64,000 nucleotides of DNA. It comes from Marinibaculum pumilum. GTDB lineage: Bacteria > Pseudomonadota > Alphaproteobacteria > Ferrovibrionales > Ferrovibrionaceae. The stretch covers positions 62,001 to 126,000 of the forward strand of contig NZ_JBHRTR010000028.1 in assembly GCF_042646425.1 (NCBI RefSeq), in the 5' to 3' direction. This document shows positions 51,617 through 60,068 of the stretch, one piece after another (the stretch's first letter is position 1; each line of letters starts with the position of its first letter). A model generated the notes under the pieces. It saw only the letters and a program-made list of their open reading frames with translations. It made no database searches and was not told the origin of the DNA. The position numbers and the translations under genes are program-made.

Positions 51617-52216
51617 TCACCCCTCCGCCGGCGCCGTGCTGTGTCGCTGGATCAGCGGCACCTGGGCCAGCGAGAAGATGATCGTCAGCGGCATGATCCC
51701 GAAGACCTTGAAATCGACCCAGGTATCGGTGTCGAAGTTGCGCCAGACGACCTCGTTGGCGACGGCCAGGAACAGGAAGAAGGCCGCCCAGCGCCAGGTC
51801 AGGATCCGCCATCCGGCAGTGTCCAGCTGCATCATGCTGTCCAGCAGCGACCGCAGCAGCGGCCGGCCGGCCAGCATGCCGCCGGCCAGGATCGCCGCGA
51901 ACAGGGCGTTCACGATGGTCGGCTTCAGCTTGATGAAGGTATCGTCGTTGAGCCAGAGGGTCAGGCCGCCGAACACCAGCACGAAGACGCCGGTGGCCAG
52001 CGGCAGGGTCGGGACATGGCGTACCAGGGCGAAGGTCACGGCGATCGAGATGCTCATCGCCACCATGAAGGCGGCGGTGGCGACGAAGATGCCGCCCTGG
52101 GCATTGGCGAAGAAGAACACCGCCAGCGGGCCGATCTCCAGCGCCAGCTTCAGCAGTGGCGGCAGCTGCTTCTTCTGCGGCCGTTGCGGGCCGGTATCGG
52201 GGCCGGGTTCCGTCAC
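51617..52216 (-). CDS. yciB: Inner-membrane septation protein A (YciB/IspZ)
   Basis: A 199-residue membrane protein with about five helices. Marks: LLKLALEIGPLAVFFFANAQ at the start, GGLTLWLNDDTFIKLKPTIV in the middle and NEVVWRNFDTDTWVDFKVFG near the end, all diagnostic of YciB. It influences septation and envelope stability. It is the last gene of the dapF-mtaB-ftsY-yciB set and its ATG overlaps the ftsY stop by 4 bp. Confidence 0.95.
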   Translation of the reverse strand: MTEPGPDTGPQRPQKKQLPPLLKLALEIGPLAVFFFANAQGGIFVATAAFMVAMSISIAVTFALVRHVPTLPLATGVFVLVFGGLTLWLNDDTFIKLKPTIVNALFAAILAGGMLAGRPLLRSLLDSMMQLDTAGWRILTWRWAAFFLFLAVANEVVWRNFDTDTWVDFKVFGIMPLTIIFSLAQVPLIQRHSTAPAEG

Positions 52217-53337
52217 GCTTCCTCCGTGCCGACCAGGGCGCGGGCGAAATCCTCCGCCGCGAAGGGCTGCAGGTCGTCCGCGCCCTCGCCCACGCCGATG
52301 AAATGCACCGGCAGGCCGAATTTCTCCGCCACCGCCACCAGCACGCCGCCGCGCGCGGTGCCGTCCAGCTTCGTCATCACCAGGCCGGAGACATCGGCCA
52401 TCTCGCGGAACACCTCGACCTGGCGCAGGGCGTTCTGGCCGGTGGTGGCGTCCAGGGTCAGCAGCACCGTATGGGGGGCCTCCGGCACCAGCTTCTTCAG
52501 CACCCGGTTGATCTTCTGCAGCTCCGCCATCAGGTCGGCCTTGTTCTGCAGCCGCCCGGCCGTGTCGATCAGCAGCACGTCCGCACCCTCGGCCTTCGCC
52601 TTCTGCAGCGCGTCGAAGGCCAGGCCGGCGGCATCGGCGCCGACCTTGGAGGACACCACCGCCGCGCCGGTGCGTTCGCCCCAGATCTGCAGCTGCTCGA
52701 TCGCGGCGGCGCGGAAGGTGTCGCCGGCCGCCAGCACAACCTTGTTGTCGGCATGGCGGAACTTCTCCGCCAGCTTGCCGATAGTGGTGGTCTTGCCGGT
52801 GCCGTTCACGCCGACCACCAGGACCACGTGCGGCCGCGCATCGCCGATCTCCAGCGGGCGCGCCAGCGGGCTCAGGATCTCCGTCACCTCCTCCGCCAGG
52901 GCGGCGCGGATCTCCGCGTCGGTGACATCCTTGTCGAACTTCTCCTTCGCCAGGCGCTGGGTGACCCGGCCGGCGACCGCGACCCCCAGATCCGCCTGGA
53001 TCAGCAGCTCCTCCAGCTCCTCCAGCGCCTCGTCGTCCAGGCGCCGCTTCTTGAAGACGGCGGTGATATTGCCGCCGAGCTGCCCGGCCGAACGGGACAG
53101 GCCGGCCTTCAGGCGGCTGAACCAGCCCTTCTTCTCCGGCGCAGGCGCCTCGACGGGCGCAGGCGGCTCAGCTGCCCGGGTGTCGACTGGCGGGGCTTCG
53201 GCGTCCTGTGGCGCCGGCGCCTGCCGGATGTCCGGTGCCGGGGCTTCCGCTGCCGGCGCTTCCGGGCCGTCCTCCTCTGCAGGTTCCTCCGCCTTGGGGT
53301 CTTCTTCCTTCCGGCGCCTGAAGATGTTGCGGATCAT
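52213..53337 (-). CDS. ftsY: Signal recognition particle receptor FtsY
   Basis: A 374-residue GTPase that docks SRP-ribosome complexes at the membrane. The N-terminal ~75 residues are acidic and Pro/Ala/Glu-rich (A domain). An NG domain follows: LEELEELLIQADLGVAVAGR, G1 GVNGTGKTTTIGKLAEKF, then DTFRAAAIEQLQIWGER, G3 IDTAGRLQNKADLM and TKLDGTARGGVLV. ATG 53337 overlaps the mtaB stop (ATGA). Confidence 0.97.
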   Translation of the reverse strand: MIRNIFRRRKEEDPKAEEPAEEDGPEAPAAEAPAPDIRQAPAPQDAEAPPVDTRAAEPPAPVEAPAPEKKGWFSRLKAGLSRSAGQLGGNITAVFKKRRLDDEALEELEELLIQADLGVAVAGRVTQRLAKEKFDKDVTDAEIRAALAEEVTEILSPLARPLEIGDARPHVVLVVGVNGTGKTTTIGKLAEKFRHADNKVVLAAGDTFRAAAIEQLQIWGERTGAAVVSSKVGADAAGLAFDALQKAKAEGADVLLIDTAGRLQNKADLMAELQKINRVLKKLVPEAPHTVLLTLDATTGQNALRQVEVFREMADVSGLVMTKLDGTARGGVLVAVAEKFGLPVHFIGVGEGADDLQPFAAEDFARALVGTEEA

Positions 53338-54635
53338 GCGGCCACCCGGCCCTGCAGGCCCTGGCCGTCGGCGCCGGTGATCCGGGCCTGAAGGAAGGCG
53401 CCCGGCGCCGCTTCGCTGTCCAGCGCCACCGCGGCGAACCAGCGGTCGCGGCCGCGGTTCGGTTCCTCGACCAGCACCTCGGTGGCACTGCCGATGCGGC
53501 CGGCCAGCCAGCGCGCCTGGGCGGCGGCGCCGGCGGCGCGCAGCCGGGCGGCGCGGTCCCTGCGCACCGCTTTCGGCAGCTGCGGCATCCGCGCGGCCGG
53601 CGTGCCGGCGCGGGCGCTGTAGGGAAAGACGTGCAGGAAGGTCAGGCCGCAATCCTCGACCAGGCCCAGGGTATTGGCGAACATCGCCTCGCTCTCTGTC
53701 GGGAAGCCCGCGATCAGGTCGGCGCCGAACACGATGTCGGGCCGCAGGGCGCGGGCGCGGCGGCAGGCATCGACGGCCTGCGCGCGGCTGTGGCGGCGCT
53801 TCATCCGCTTCAGGATCATGTCGTCGCCGGCCTGCAGGCTCAGATGCAGGTGCGGCATCAGGCGCGGCTCTTCCGCGATCAGTTGCCACAGGTCGGGGTC
53901 GATCTCCGCCGGGTCGACGGAGGACAACCGCAGCCGGCGCAGCTCCGGCACCAGGTTCAGCAGCCGGCGCACCGCCTGGCCCAGCCGCGGCTTGCCGGGC
54001 AGGTCGGCGCCATAGCCGGTGATGTCCACCCCGGTCAGCACGATCTCGCCATAGCCCTGGCCGACCAGCTGCCGGGCGGCGGCGACCAGGTCGCCCAGCG
54101 GCACCGAGCGGTTGTTGCCGCGGCCGAAGGGGATCACGCAGAAGGTGCAGCGATGGTCGCAGCCCTGCTGGATCTGCAGGAAGGCCCGGCTGCGCGACTG
54201 CGCGCCGTCCACCAGGTGCGCCGCCGTCTCCCGCACCGCCATGATATCGCCGACGGCGATCCGGGGTGCGCCTTCCGCGCCGGCCAGGCGGGCCCAGGCG
54301 GCGGCTTCCAGCTTCTCGGTATTGCCCAGGACATGGTCGACCTCGGGCAGGCCGGCATAGGCCTCCGGCGCGATCTGCGCGGCACAGCCGGTCACGACGA
54401 TGCGGGCGCCGGGACGCTCCCGCCGCAGCCTGCGGATTGCCTGCCGGGCCTGCCGTTCCGCTTCCGCCGTTACGGCGCAGGTGTTCACCACCACAAGGTC
54501 GGCCAGGCCGGCATCGCCGGCCCGCTCCCGGATCAGGTCGGATTCCAGCGCGTTGAGCCGGCAGCCGAAGGTCACCACCTCCGGCCCGCCTGCATCGCGC
54601 GCCTGCCTGTCGGCGGTCCGGTCGCTCTCGCTCAT
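53334..54635 (-). CDS. mtaB: tRNA t6A37 methylthiotransferase MtaB
   Basis: A 433-residue radical-SAM methylthiotransferase that converts t6A37 to ms2t6A. The N-terminal UPF0004 domain supplies three cluster Cys (TFGCRLN, VNTCAVT, VTGCAAQ). The radical-SAM cluster is CDHRCTFC. A C-terminal TRAM-like region closes it. It is coupled to dapF upstream and ftsY downstream by 4-bp overlaps. Confidence 0.96.
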   Translation of the reverse strand: MSESDRTADRQARDAGGPEVVTFGCRLNALESDLIRERAGDAGLADLVVVNTCAVTAEAERQARQAIRRLRRERPGARIVVTGCAAQIAPEAYAGLPEVDHVLGNTEKLEAAAWARLAGAEGAPRIAVGDIMAVRETAAHLVDGAQSRSRAFLQIQQGCDHRCTFCVIPFGRGNNRSVPLGDLVAAARQLVGQGYGEIVLTGVDITGYGADLPGKPRLGQAVRRLLNLVPELRRLRLSSVDPAEIDPDLWQLIAEEPRLMPHLHLSLQAGDDMILKRMKRRHSRAQAVDACRRARALRPDIVFGADLIAGFPTESEAMFANTLGLVEDCGLTFLHVFPYSARAGTPAARMPQLPKAVRRDRAARLRAAGAAAQARWLAGRIGSATEVLVEEPNRGRDRWFAAVALDSEAAPGAFLQARITGADGQGLQGRVAA

Positions 54636-55516
54636 GCCGCGCGGCTGCCCCCGGCCCGGTCTTGCGGCGATATCCCGTCGCCGGCCAGCAGGTCATCGGC
54701 AAAAGTACCCCGGAAGCTCTCGGTGGCGGGCCCGGTCATCAGGACATGGCCCTGCTGCGGACCCGCCTCCGGCCAGGCGATCTGCAGCGCGCCGCCGTCC
54801 AGCCGCACCTCGACCGCGCGCCCGGTCAGGCCGCGGCGCATCGCCGCGACGGCGGTGGCGCAGGCGCCGGTGCCGCAGGCGCGGGTGATGCCGACGCCGC
54901 GCTCCCAGACCCGCAGGCGGATGCGGTCGCGGTCCAGCACCTGGGCGATGTTGACGTTCACCCGGGCGGGAAACAGCGGGTCATGCTCGATCGCCGGGCC
55001 GCAGCGCTCCAGGTCGACCGCGGCGGCATCGTCGACGAAGAAAATCACGTGCGGATTGCCGACATTCACCGCCACCGGATCGGCCAGGCCGGGTGCCGGG
55101 GCGAAGTCCAGATGCAGGCTGTCCATCGCGCAGTGAAGCGGGATCTGCTGCCAGTCCAGGCGGGGCACGCCCATATCGATACGCACGCCGCCGCCGGCCA
55201 CCGCCTCGGCCTGCAGCAGGCCGCCGAGGGAATCCACCTTGGCGCTGCCGGTGCCCTTCTCCGCCATCACCAGGGCGGCGATGCAGCGGGCGGCATTGCC
55301 GCAGGCCTCCACCTCGCCGCCATCGGCGTTGCGGATCCGCATGAAGACATCGGCACGGTCCGACGGCTCTATGACGATCAGCTGGTCGCAGCCGATGCCG
55401 GTCTTGCGGTCGGTGATGCGGCGGGCCGTCGCCTCGTCAAGCGGCAGCGCGCCTTCGCGCGCGTCCAGCACGACGAAGTCGTTGCCCAGGCCATGCATCT
55501 TGACGAACGCCGGCAT
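54632..55516 (-). CDS. dapF: Diaminopimelate epimerase DapF
   Basis: A 294-residue enzyme turning LL- into meso-diaminopimelate for lysine and peptidoglycan. ATG 55516 follows GCAGG; longer forms are not needed. FVKMHGLGNDFVVLD begins the protein. The two catalytic Cys lie in EACGNAARC and ACGTGACAT. It is the first gene of the dapF-mtaB-ftsY-yciB operon, an order common in alphaproteobacteria. Confidence 0.97.
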   Translation of the reverse strand: MPAFVKMHGLGNDFVVLDAREGALPLDEATARRITDRKTGIGCDQLIVIEPSDRADVFMRIRNADGGEVEACGNAARCIAALVMAEKGTGSAKVDSLGGLLQAEAVAGGGVRIDMGVPRLDWQQIPLHCAMDSLHLDFAPAPGLADPVAVNVGNPHVIFFVDDAAAVDLERCGPAIEHDPLFPARVNVNIAQVLDRDRIRLRVWERGVGITRACGTGACATAVAAMRRGLTGRAVEVRLDGGALQIAWPEAGPQQGHVLMTGPATESFRGTFADDLLAGDGISPQDRAGGSRAA

Positions 55517-55693
55517 CCTGCCGCCCACCAGTCCGATCCGCTGTGACAATGCCGCGGGCTCTTGCCTCGGCATGCGCGGGTTATATGGTCACGCCTTCCT
55601 GGCTGTCCAACGCTTTCCCCGCCAGCCGCCGATCGGGAGAGGCCGCCGGGACCGAAGACGATGGCGGGCAGGAATCGGCAGGGGAGGACCGCA

Positions 55694-56707
55694 ATGACCG
55701 ATCTTCAGACGAACCGGCAATGGCGCCTGATGCGCCGGCCGAAGGGGGAACTCAGCCCGGACGATTTCGCCTGGGCGGAGGCGGCGGTGCCGCAGGCGGG
55801 CCCCGGCGAGGTGCTGGTGCGCCACGAGCTGCTGTCGATCGACGCCGCCAACCGGGCCTGGATGAGCCCGGTCCCGACCTACCTGCCGCCGGTCGAGCTG
55901 GAAGGCGTGATGCGCGGCTTCGGCATCGGCACGGTCGTCGCCAGCAACGACCAGTCCCTGCAGCCGGGCGACCGGGTGGAGGGCCTGCTGGGATGGCAGG
56001 ACCTGGCTGCCGTCCCGGGCCGGGAGCTGCGCAAACTGCCCGCCGAGCAGGCGGCCGGCGACCAGCTGAACCTGCTGGGCATCACCGGCAAGACGGCATG
56101 GTTCGGCCTGTTCGAGATCGGCCGCCCGCGGCCGGGAGAGACCGTCGTTGTCTCCGCCGGCGCCGGTGCCGTCGGTTCCATCGTCGGGCAGCTGGCGAAG
56201 GTCGCCGGCGCCCGGGTGGTGGGCATCGTCGGGTCGCAGGAAAAATGCGACTGGCTGACCGGCAGCCTCGGCTTCGACGCCGCGGTGAACCACCGCGACC
56301 CTGACATGGCGAAGGCGCTGAAGGCGGCCTGTCCGCGCGGCATCGACATCTATTTCGACAATGTCGGCGGCGAGATCCTGGAGAAGGTGCTGTTCCTGAT
56401 GCGCAGCGGCGGCCGGGTCGTCTGCTGCGGCTCCGTCTCCACCTACGACACCGGCACGCCGCCGCCCGGCCCGCGCGGCATCCCCGGCCTGCTGGTGGTC
56501 AAGCGCCTGCGGCTGGAGGGCTTCATCGTCACCGACTACGAGGCCCGCTATGCGGAGGCGGAGAAGGCGCTCGCCGGGCTCGCCGCTGCCGGCAGGCTGA
56601 CGGCGGAAGCGGACCTGCGGGACGGGCTGGAACATGCGCCGCAGGCACTGATCGACCTGCTGGCCGGTCAGAACCGCGGCAAGGTGATGGTGCGCATCGC
56701 CGGCTGA
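55694..56707 (+). CDS. NADP-dependent medium-chain reductase (CurA / leukotriene B4 dehydrogenase-like)
   Basis: A 337-residue enzyme without zinc ligands; ATG 55694 follows GGGGAGGA. GRPRPGETVVVSAGAGAVGS is the cofactor loop, and GSQEKCDWLTGSLGFDAAVN supplies the NADP-phosphate pocket. FDNVGGEILEKVLFLMRSGG and GFIVTDYEARYAEAEKAL are typical of the CurA group that reduces alpha,beta-unsaturated ketones and aldehydes. It is divergent from dapF. Confidence 0.93.
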   Translation: MTDLQTNRQWRLMRRPKGELSPDDFAWAEAAVPQAGPGEVLVRHELLSIDAANRAWMSPVPTYLPPVELEGVMRGFGIGTVVASNDQSLQPGDRVEGLLGWQDLAAVPGRELRKLPAEQAAGDQLNLLGITGKTAWFGLFEIGRPRPGETVVVSAGAGAVGSIVGQLAKVAGARVVGIVGSQEKCDWLTGSLGFDAAVNHRDPDMAKALKAACPRGIDIYFDNVGGEILEKVLFLMRSGGRVVCCGSVSTYDTGTPPPGPRGIPGLLVVKRLRLEGFIVTDYEARYAEAEKALAGLAAAGRLTAEADLRDGLEHAPQALIDLLAGQNRGKVMVRIAG

Positions 56708-56729
56708 GGGCCGGGCGGCCGGGGACGGG

Positions 56730-59700
56730 TCAGTTCCGGTCCCCGCCGCCGCCCATGCCTCCCGAGGCACCGCCATTGCCGGGCGGGAAGGGTTCGCCGT
56801 TCACGGTGACCTGGCCGTCTGGCCGGGTCTGCACCACGAAGCGCAGCGCCGGCCGGCCCTCCGGATCGGTCGCAGGCAGGCCCAGCTCGGCCAGGTAGGC
56901 GGTCATGCCGGCGGCCATCGCGCGCTCGCCCTTCTCCGGAATGCTCTTCACGATCAGGTCGCTCAGCCGCTCGAAGCGGGTCACGAGCAGGGAGACCTGC
57001 CCGGCCAGCATGGTCGCGGACTGGGGGTCGACGGCGAAGCCGCCATCGCCGTGCAGCGAGCCGCCCGCCGACCGCAGCAGCAGGCGCGGGATCTGCAGGT
57101 TCGGCTGCGCCTGCGCCAGCAGCATCGGCAGCATCTCGCCCTGATCGGCCAGCAGGGCAGTCGCCATGTCCTGCACCGGCAGCGGTCCGAGCTTCAGGGT
57201 CACCGCCAAGGTCTGCGGCACCAGTTCCGCCTCCACCGGCATGCCGGGCTGCGCACCGGGATGCAGCTCGTCCCCATCCAGGCGCAGTTCGAGCTCGGCA
57301 CCGTTGGCGGCAACGCCGACGGCGGACAGCGCCAGCTCGATCCGACCGACCCGGCTCTCACCCGCGCCTCCGCCTGCATCGAACATGATCTCCCGGCCCG
57401 ACAGCTCCAGGCCCAGCCCGTCCAGCGCCGTCAGGACGCCGCGGGCCGCGGCCGGCGCCTCATCGGCATCGGCCGCGTCATAGGCATCCACCGCCGCCTG
57501 CAGGCCGGCCAGGTTCCAGCCGCTGCCCGACAGCCGCAGGCGCCCCTCGCCCAGGGCGGCGGCCGGGGTCCCGTCGCGGTCGACCCGCAGGCCGGCAAGG
57601 GCATAGTCGATGCCCAGGTCCACCGGTGCGGCCGGCGCCGGCCGCTCCATCATCACGTCGATGCCGAAGCGGTCCAGGGCGATGCGCAGGAGGCCGGCTT
57701 CTTCCCCCTCCTCATCCGGTCCCTCGGCACTGATGCCGTCGACCCCGAAACTGCCGCCGATCCGCAGGGCGGTGTCGAGAACCTGGGCGCGGGCCTTCGG
57801 ATCCTCAGACCGCAGGGCCTCGCCATAGGCGGCCAGGTCCACCCCGCGCAGCTCGGTCTGCAAGGTCGCGCCGTCCACGGCCAGGCGGAAGGGCGGTTCC
57901 GACGGTACGGAATCTGCCTGTTTGCCGGACAGCTTCCCCAGCCGGTAGCTGCTGATGCTGTCGAAACGGCCGTCGGGCATGATTCCCGCCCGGGACTCCC
58001 CGGCCAGCGTGTCGAGGACGAGCCGCAGGCCGTCCGGCGTTGCGACCTCGATGCCGCCAAGCGACATGCTGTGCCGGTCCACCAGCAGCAGTCCCGGCCG
58101 ATAGCTCCAGTCGATCCGTTGCGTCCCGGCCGTGGCGGTCGCTATGCCCTCCTCGTCCGCAACCTGCAGGATGGGGTTCGCCCAGGTGGAAACAGCCTGC
58201 ACCGCATCGCTGCCGGCCTCCGGCAGCAGCCGGCTACGACTGGTGTTCAGCAGGATCGGTCCGGCCAGGAACGGCGCGGTCGCCATCACCAGATGGTCGC
58301 CGTCGCGGCGGAAGGCCGGCGGGCCGAGCGGCCCGACATAGGGGGTGGAGGTATCGGCCAGGTCCGGCGTGCCCGGGACACCCTGCCCCACCGCGATCCG
58401 AAGCTCTTCCGCCAGCGCCGCCATCGCCGGATCGTCGATCGGCCCGGCCATCGGCACCAGCGCGCCATCCACGGAGAGGGCGACGATCCAGGCATCCCAG
58501 TTGTCCACCTCCTCCTCCCAGCCGGAGGCGGTGCCGGCGCTGGCCGCCCGGGGCGGCGGCACGAAGAACTCGCCGGCGGCGACAAGGCCGCCGTCCGGTC
58601 GCTGCCCCACCGCATAGAAGTGGGTGTCCCGTGGGCCGCGGAACCGCCGTGCCCAGAGCCAGTCGCCGTCCAGGCCCAGCAGGCCGGCAAAGGCATCCAG
58701 GTCGCCGTCCGGCCCGGTCACGCTGCCGACTGTCGCGATGGCCGTGCTGCCGTCGGCCAGCCGGACCGGCCGCGCATCCTCCAGCGTCCCCGGCCCGGTC
58801 GCGATCGAGCGGATCCAGCGGATCCCACCGTCCGGCGTCGCCAACATGACGGCAGCGGGGGCATCGTCGGCATTGCTCAGCGACAGGGCCATGACGGTGC
58901 CGCCACCGGGCATGGCGGCGGCACGGATCAGGCTCATCCGGCCGTCGGTGGGCAGGGCGGTCTCCGGCTCGCTGCTGCCGTCCTGTGCCAGCGCCACCAG
59001 GCGGATCTCGTTGCCGCTGTCCGTCGCCCTGTTGCCGGCGACCAGCAGGCTGCCATCCGCGCGCAGTATCATGCCTGCCACATCGTCCAGCTCCGGGATC
59101 GGGCGGCGCCACAGTTCGTCGCCGCCCGCGCTGGCGCGTACGGCGATGGCGAACGGCGCATCGTCCGGATCGCTGCCGCTCAGGCCCACGACGAGATCGC
59201 CGCCGGGCAATTCGGCCGCGGCAACCGCGGAGGACTGGCCGGGCACCTCGACCGCGTCGGCGGACCAGAGGATCCCGCCATCGGGCGAAAGTCGCCAGAC
59301 GGCGGCATGGTAGCCGCCGTCGATCTCCGCATCGCCCAGCGCCAGGGTGTCGCCGTTCGCCAGGGGCGAAAGCCAGTAGATCGCGCCTGCATTGCCGGAG
59401 GGCAGCAGGCTGGACCGTTCCGGCAGGCCGCCGCCGTCGAAGCGCATCCACCAGGCCGGCGAGGTGTCCGGGCCGGTCGACAGGAAGCCCCCGATGGCGA
59501 TGCCGCCATCCGTCCCGACCCGCAGGCCGAAGGCGACATCCTCGCCCTCCGCGCCATAGCGCAGGCCGCCATCGGGCGGCAGGTCGACCGCCTCGGGCGG
59601 CGGGGCGAGGAACGCATCCGGTGGTCCGCTGTCCTGTCCCAGGGCCGGCGCTGCCAGCAACAGTGCGGCGCCGGCGGCGCCAGCCAGCGACAGCCGGCGC

Positions 59701-59735
59701 CTGGCCGGCTGTCGTGGGTTGCGGCGGTTGGGCAT
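56730..59735 (-). CDS. Large secreted protein: propeller-like N half, barrel-like C half, function unknown
   Basis: A 1001-residue exported protein; ATG 59735 has a perfect AGGAGG spaced well, so this start is firm. Signal peptide to about residue 33 (APALG). Residues 50-470 hold repeated segments with the form W-x-L-x-P-G-G or LRADGSLLVAGNRATDSG, like a beta-propeller of the PQQ/SMP-30 or delta-60 repeat kind. Residues 490-960 are long amphipathic strands rich in LRLSGSGWNLAGLQAA-type text, like DUF945/DUF2125 or AsmA-type periplasmic proteins. The tail is Gly-rich. Family not identified. Confidence 0.72.
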   Translation of the reverse strand: MPNRRNPRQPARRRLSLAGAAGAALLLAAPALGQDSGPPDAFLAPPPEAVDLPPDGGLRYGAEGEDVAFGLRVGTDGGIAIGGFLSTGPDTSPAWWMRFDGGGLPERSSLLPSGNAGAIYWLSPLANGDTLALGDAEIDGGYHAAVWRLSPDGGILWSADAVEVPGQSSAVAAAELPGGDLVVGLSGSDPDDAPFAIAVRASAGGDELWRRPIPELDDVAGMILRADGSLLVAGNRATDSGNEIRLVALAQDGSSEPETALPTDGRMSLIRAAAMPGGGTVMALSLSNADDAPAAVMLATPDGGIRWIRSIATGPGTLEDARPVRLADGSTAIATVGSVTGPDGDLDAFAGLLGLDGDWLWARRFRGPRDTHFYAVGQRPDGGLVAAGEFFVPPPRAASAGTASGWEEEVDNWDAWIVALSVDGALVPMAGPIDDPAMAALAEELRIAVGQGVPGTPDLADTSTPYVGPLGPPAFRRDGDHLVMATAPFLAGPILLNTSRSRLLPEAGSDAVQAVSTWANPILQVADEEGIATATAGTQRIDWSYRPGLLLVDRHSMSLGGIEVATPDGLRLVLDTLAGESRAGIMPDGRFDSISSYRLGKLSGKQADSVPSEPPFRLAVDGATLQTELRGVDLAAYGEALRSEDPKARAQVLDTALRIGGSFGVDGISAEGPDEEGEEAGLLRIALDRFGIDVMMERPAPAAPVDLGIDYALAGLRVDRDGTPAAALGEGRLRLSGSGWNLAGLQAAVDAYDAADADEAPAAARGVLTALDGLGLELSGREIMFDAGGGAGESRVGRIELALSAVGVAANGAELELRLDGDELHPGAQPGMPVEAELVPQTLAVTLKLGPLPVQDMATALLADQGEMLPMLLAQAQPNLQIPRLLLRSAGGSLHGDGGFAVDPQSATMLAGQVSLLVTRFERLSDLIVKSIPEKGERAMAAGMTAYLAELGLPATDPEGRPALRFVVQTRPDGQVTVNGEPFPPGNGGASGGMGGGGDRN

Positions 59736-60068
59736 GGCTTCCTCCTGTCCGTTCCTCGCGAGCGTCAAAGGAATAGCACGAGCGCGTGCCGCTTTGGGGC
59801 CGGCCGCAGGATTACCTTGCGTCCATCCCCGCCGCGGCACCCGCATCCGATGTGCCGTGCGGCATGAACGGACACCTGCCGGTCAGGATGTCGCCGGGAT
59901 TCCGGGCCAAGGACGGCCGGCCGCAGCACGGCGCGTCCGCTGATCCCCAGGTTCAGGGCTTTGGCTGTGTTGGCGGATGACGTAGGATTCGCTTCCGGCA
60001 CAGCCCTTTGTCGCTGCCTCCGCAGCTGAGAATCGGCAGCACGGTTGGCAAATGACTTGGAGGTTGCG
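59736..60068. other. Divergent intergenic region without a recognised gene
   Basis: 333 bp between two divergent genes for large secreted proteins. It must carry both promoters. A ribosome site GGAGG (60059-60063) serves the plus-strand gene. I see no repeat or clear operator. Confidence 0.6.

Noticed and set aside
53338..54702. A fused frame reading upstream from ftsY through mtaB to 54702.
   Set aside because: The upstream part is a shifted reading of mtaB, which has intact radical-SAM motifs in its own frame; ftsY starts at 53337.
57051..59867. A 938-codon plus-strand frame.
   Set aside because: Antisense to the 1001-residue exported protein, which has a strong AGGAGG and a signal peptide. 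The plus product is Gln/Arg/Gly/Ala-biased noise.
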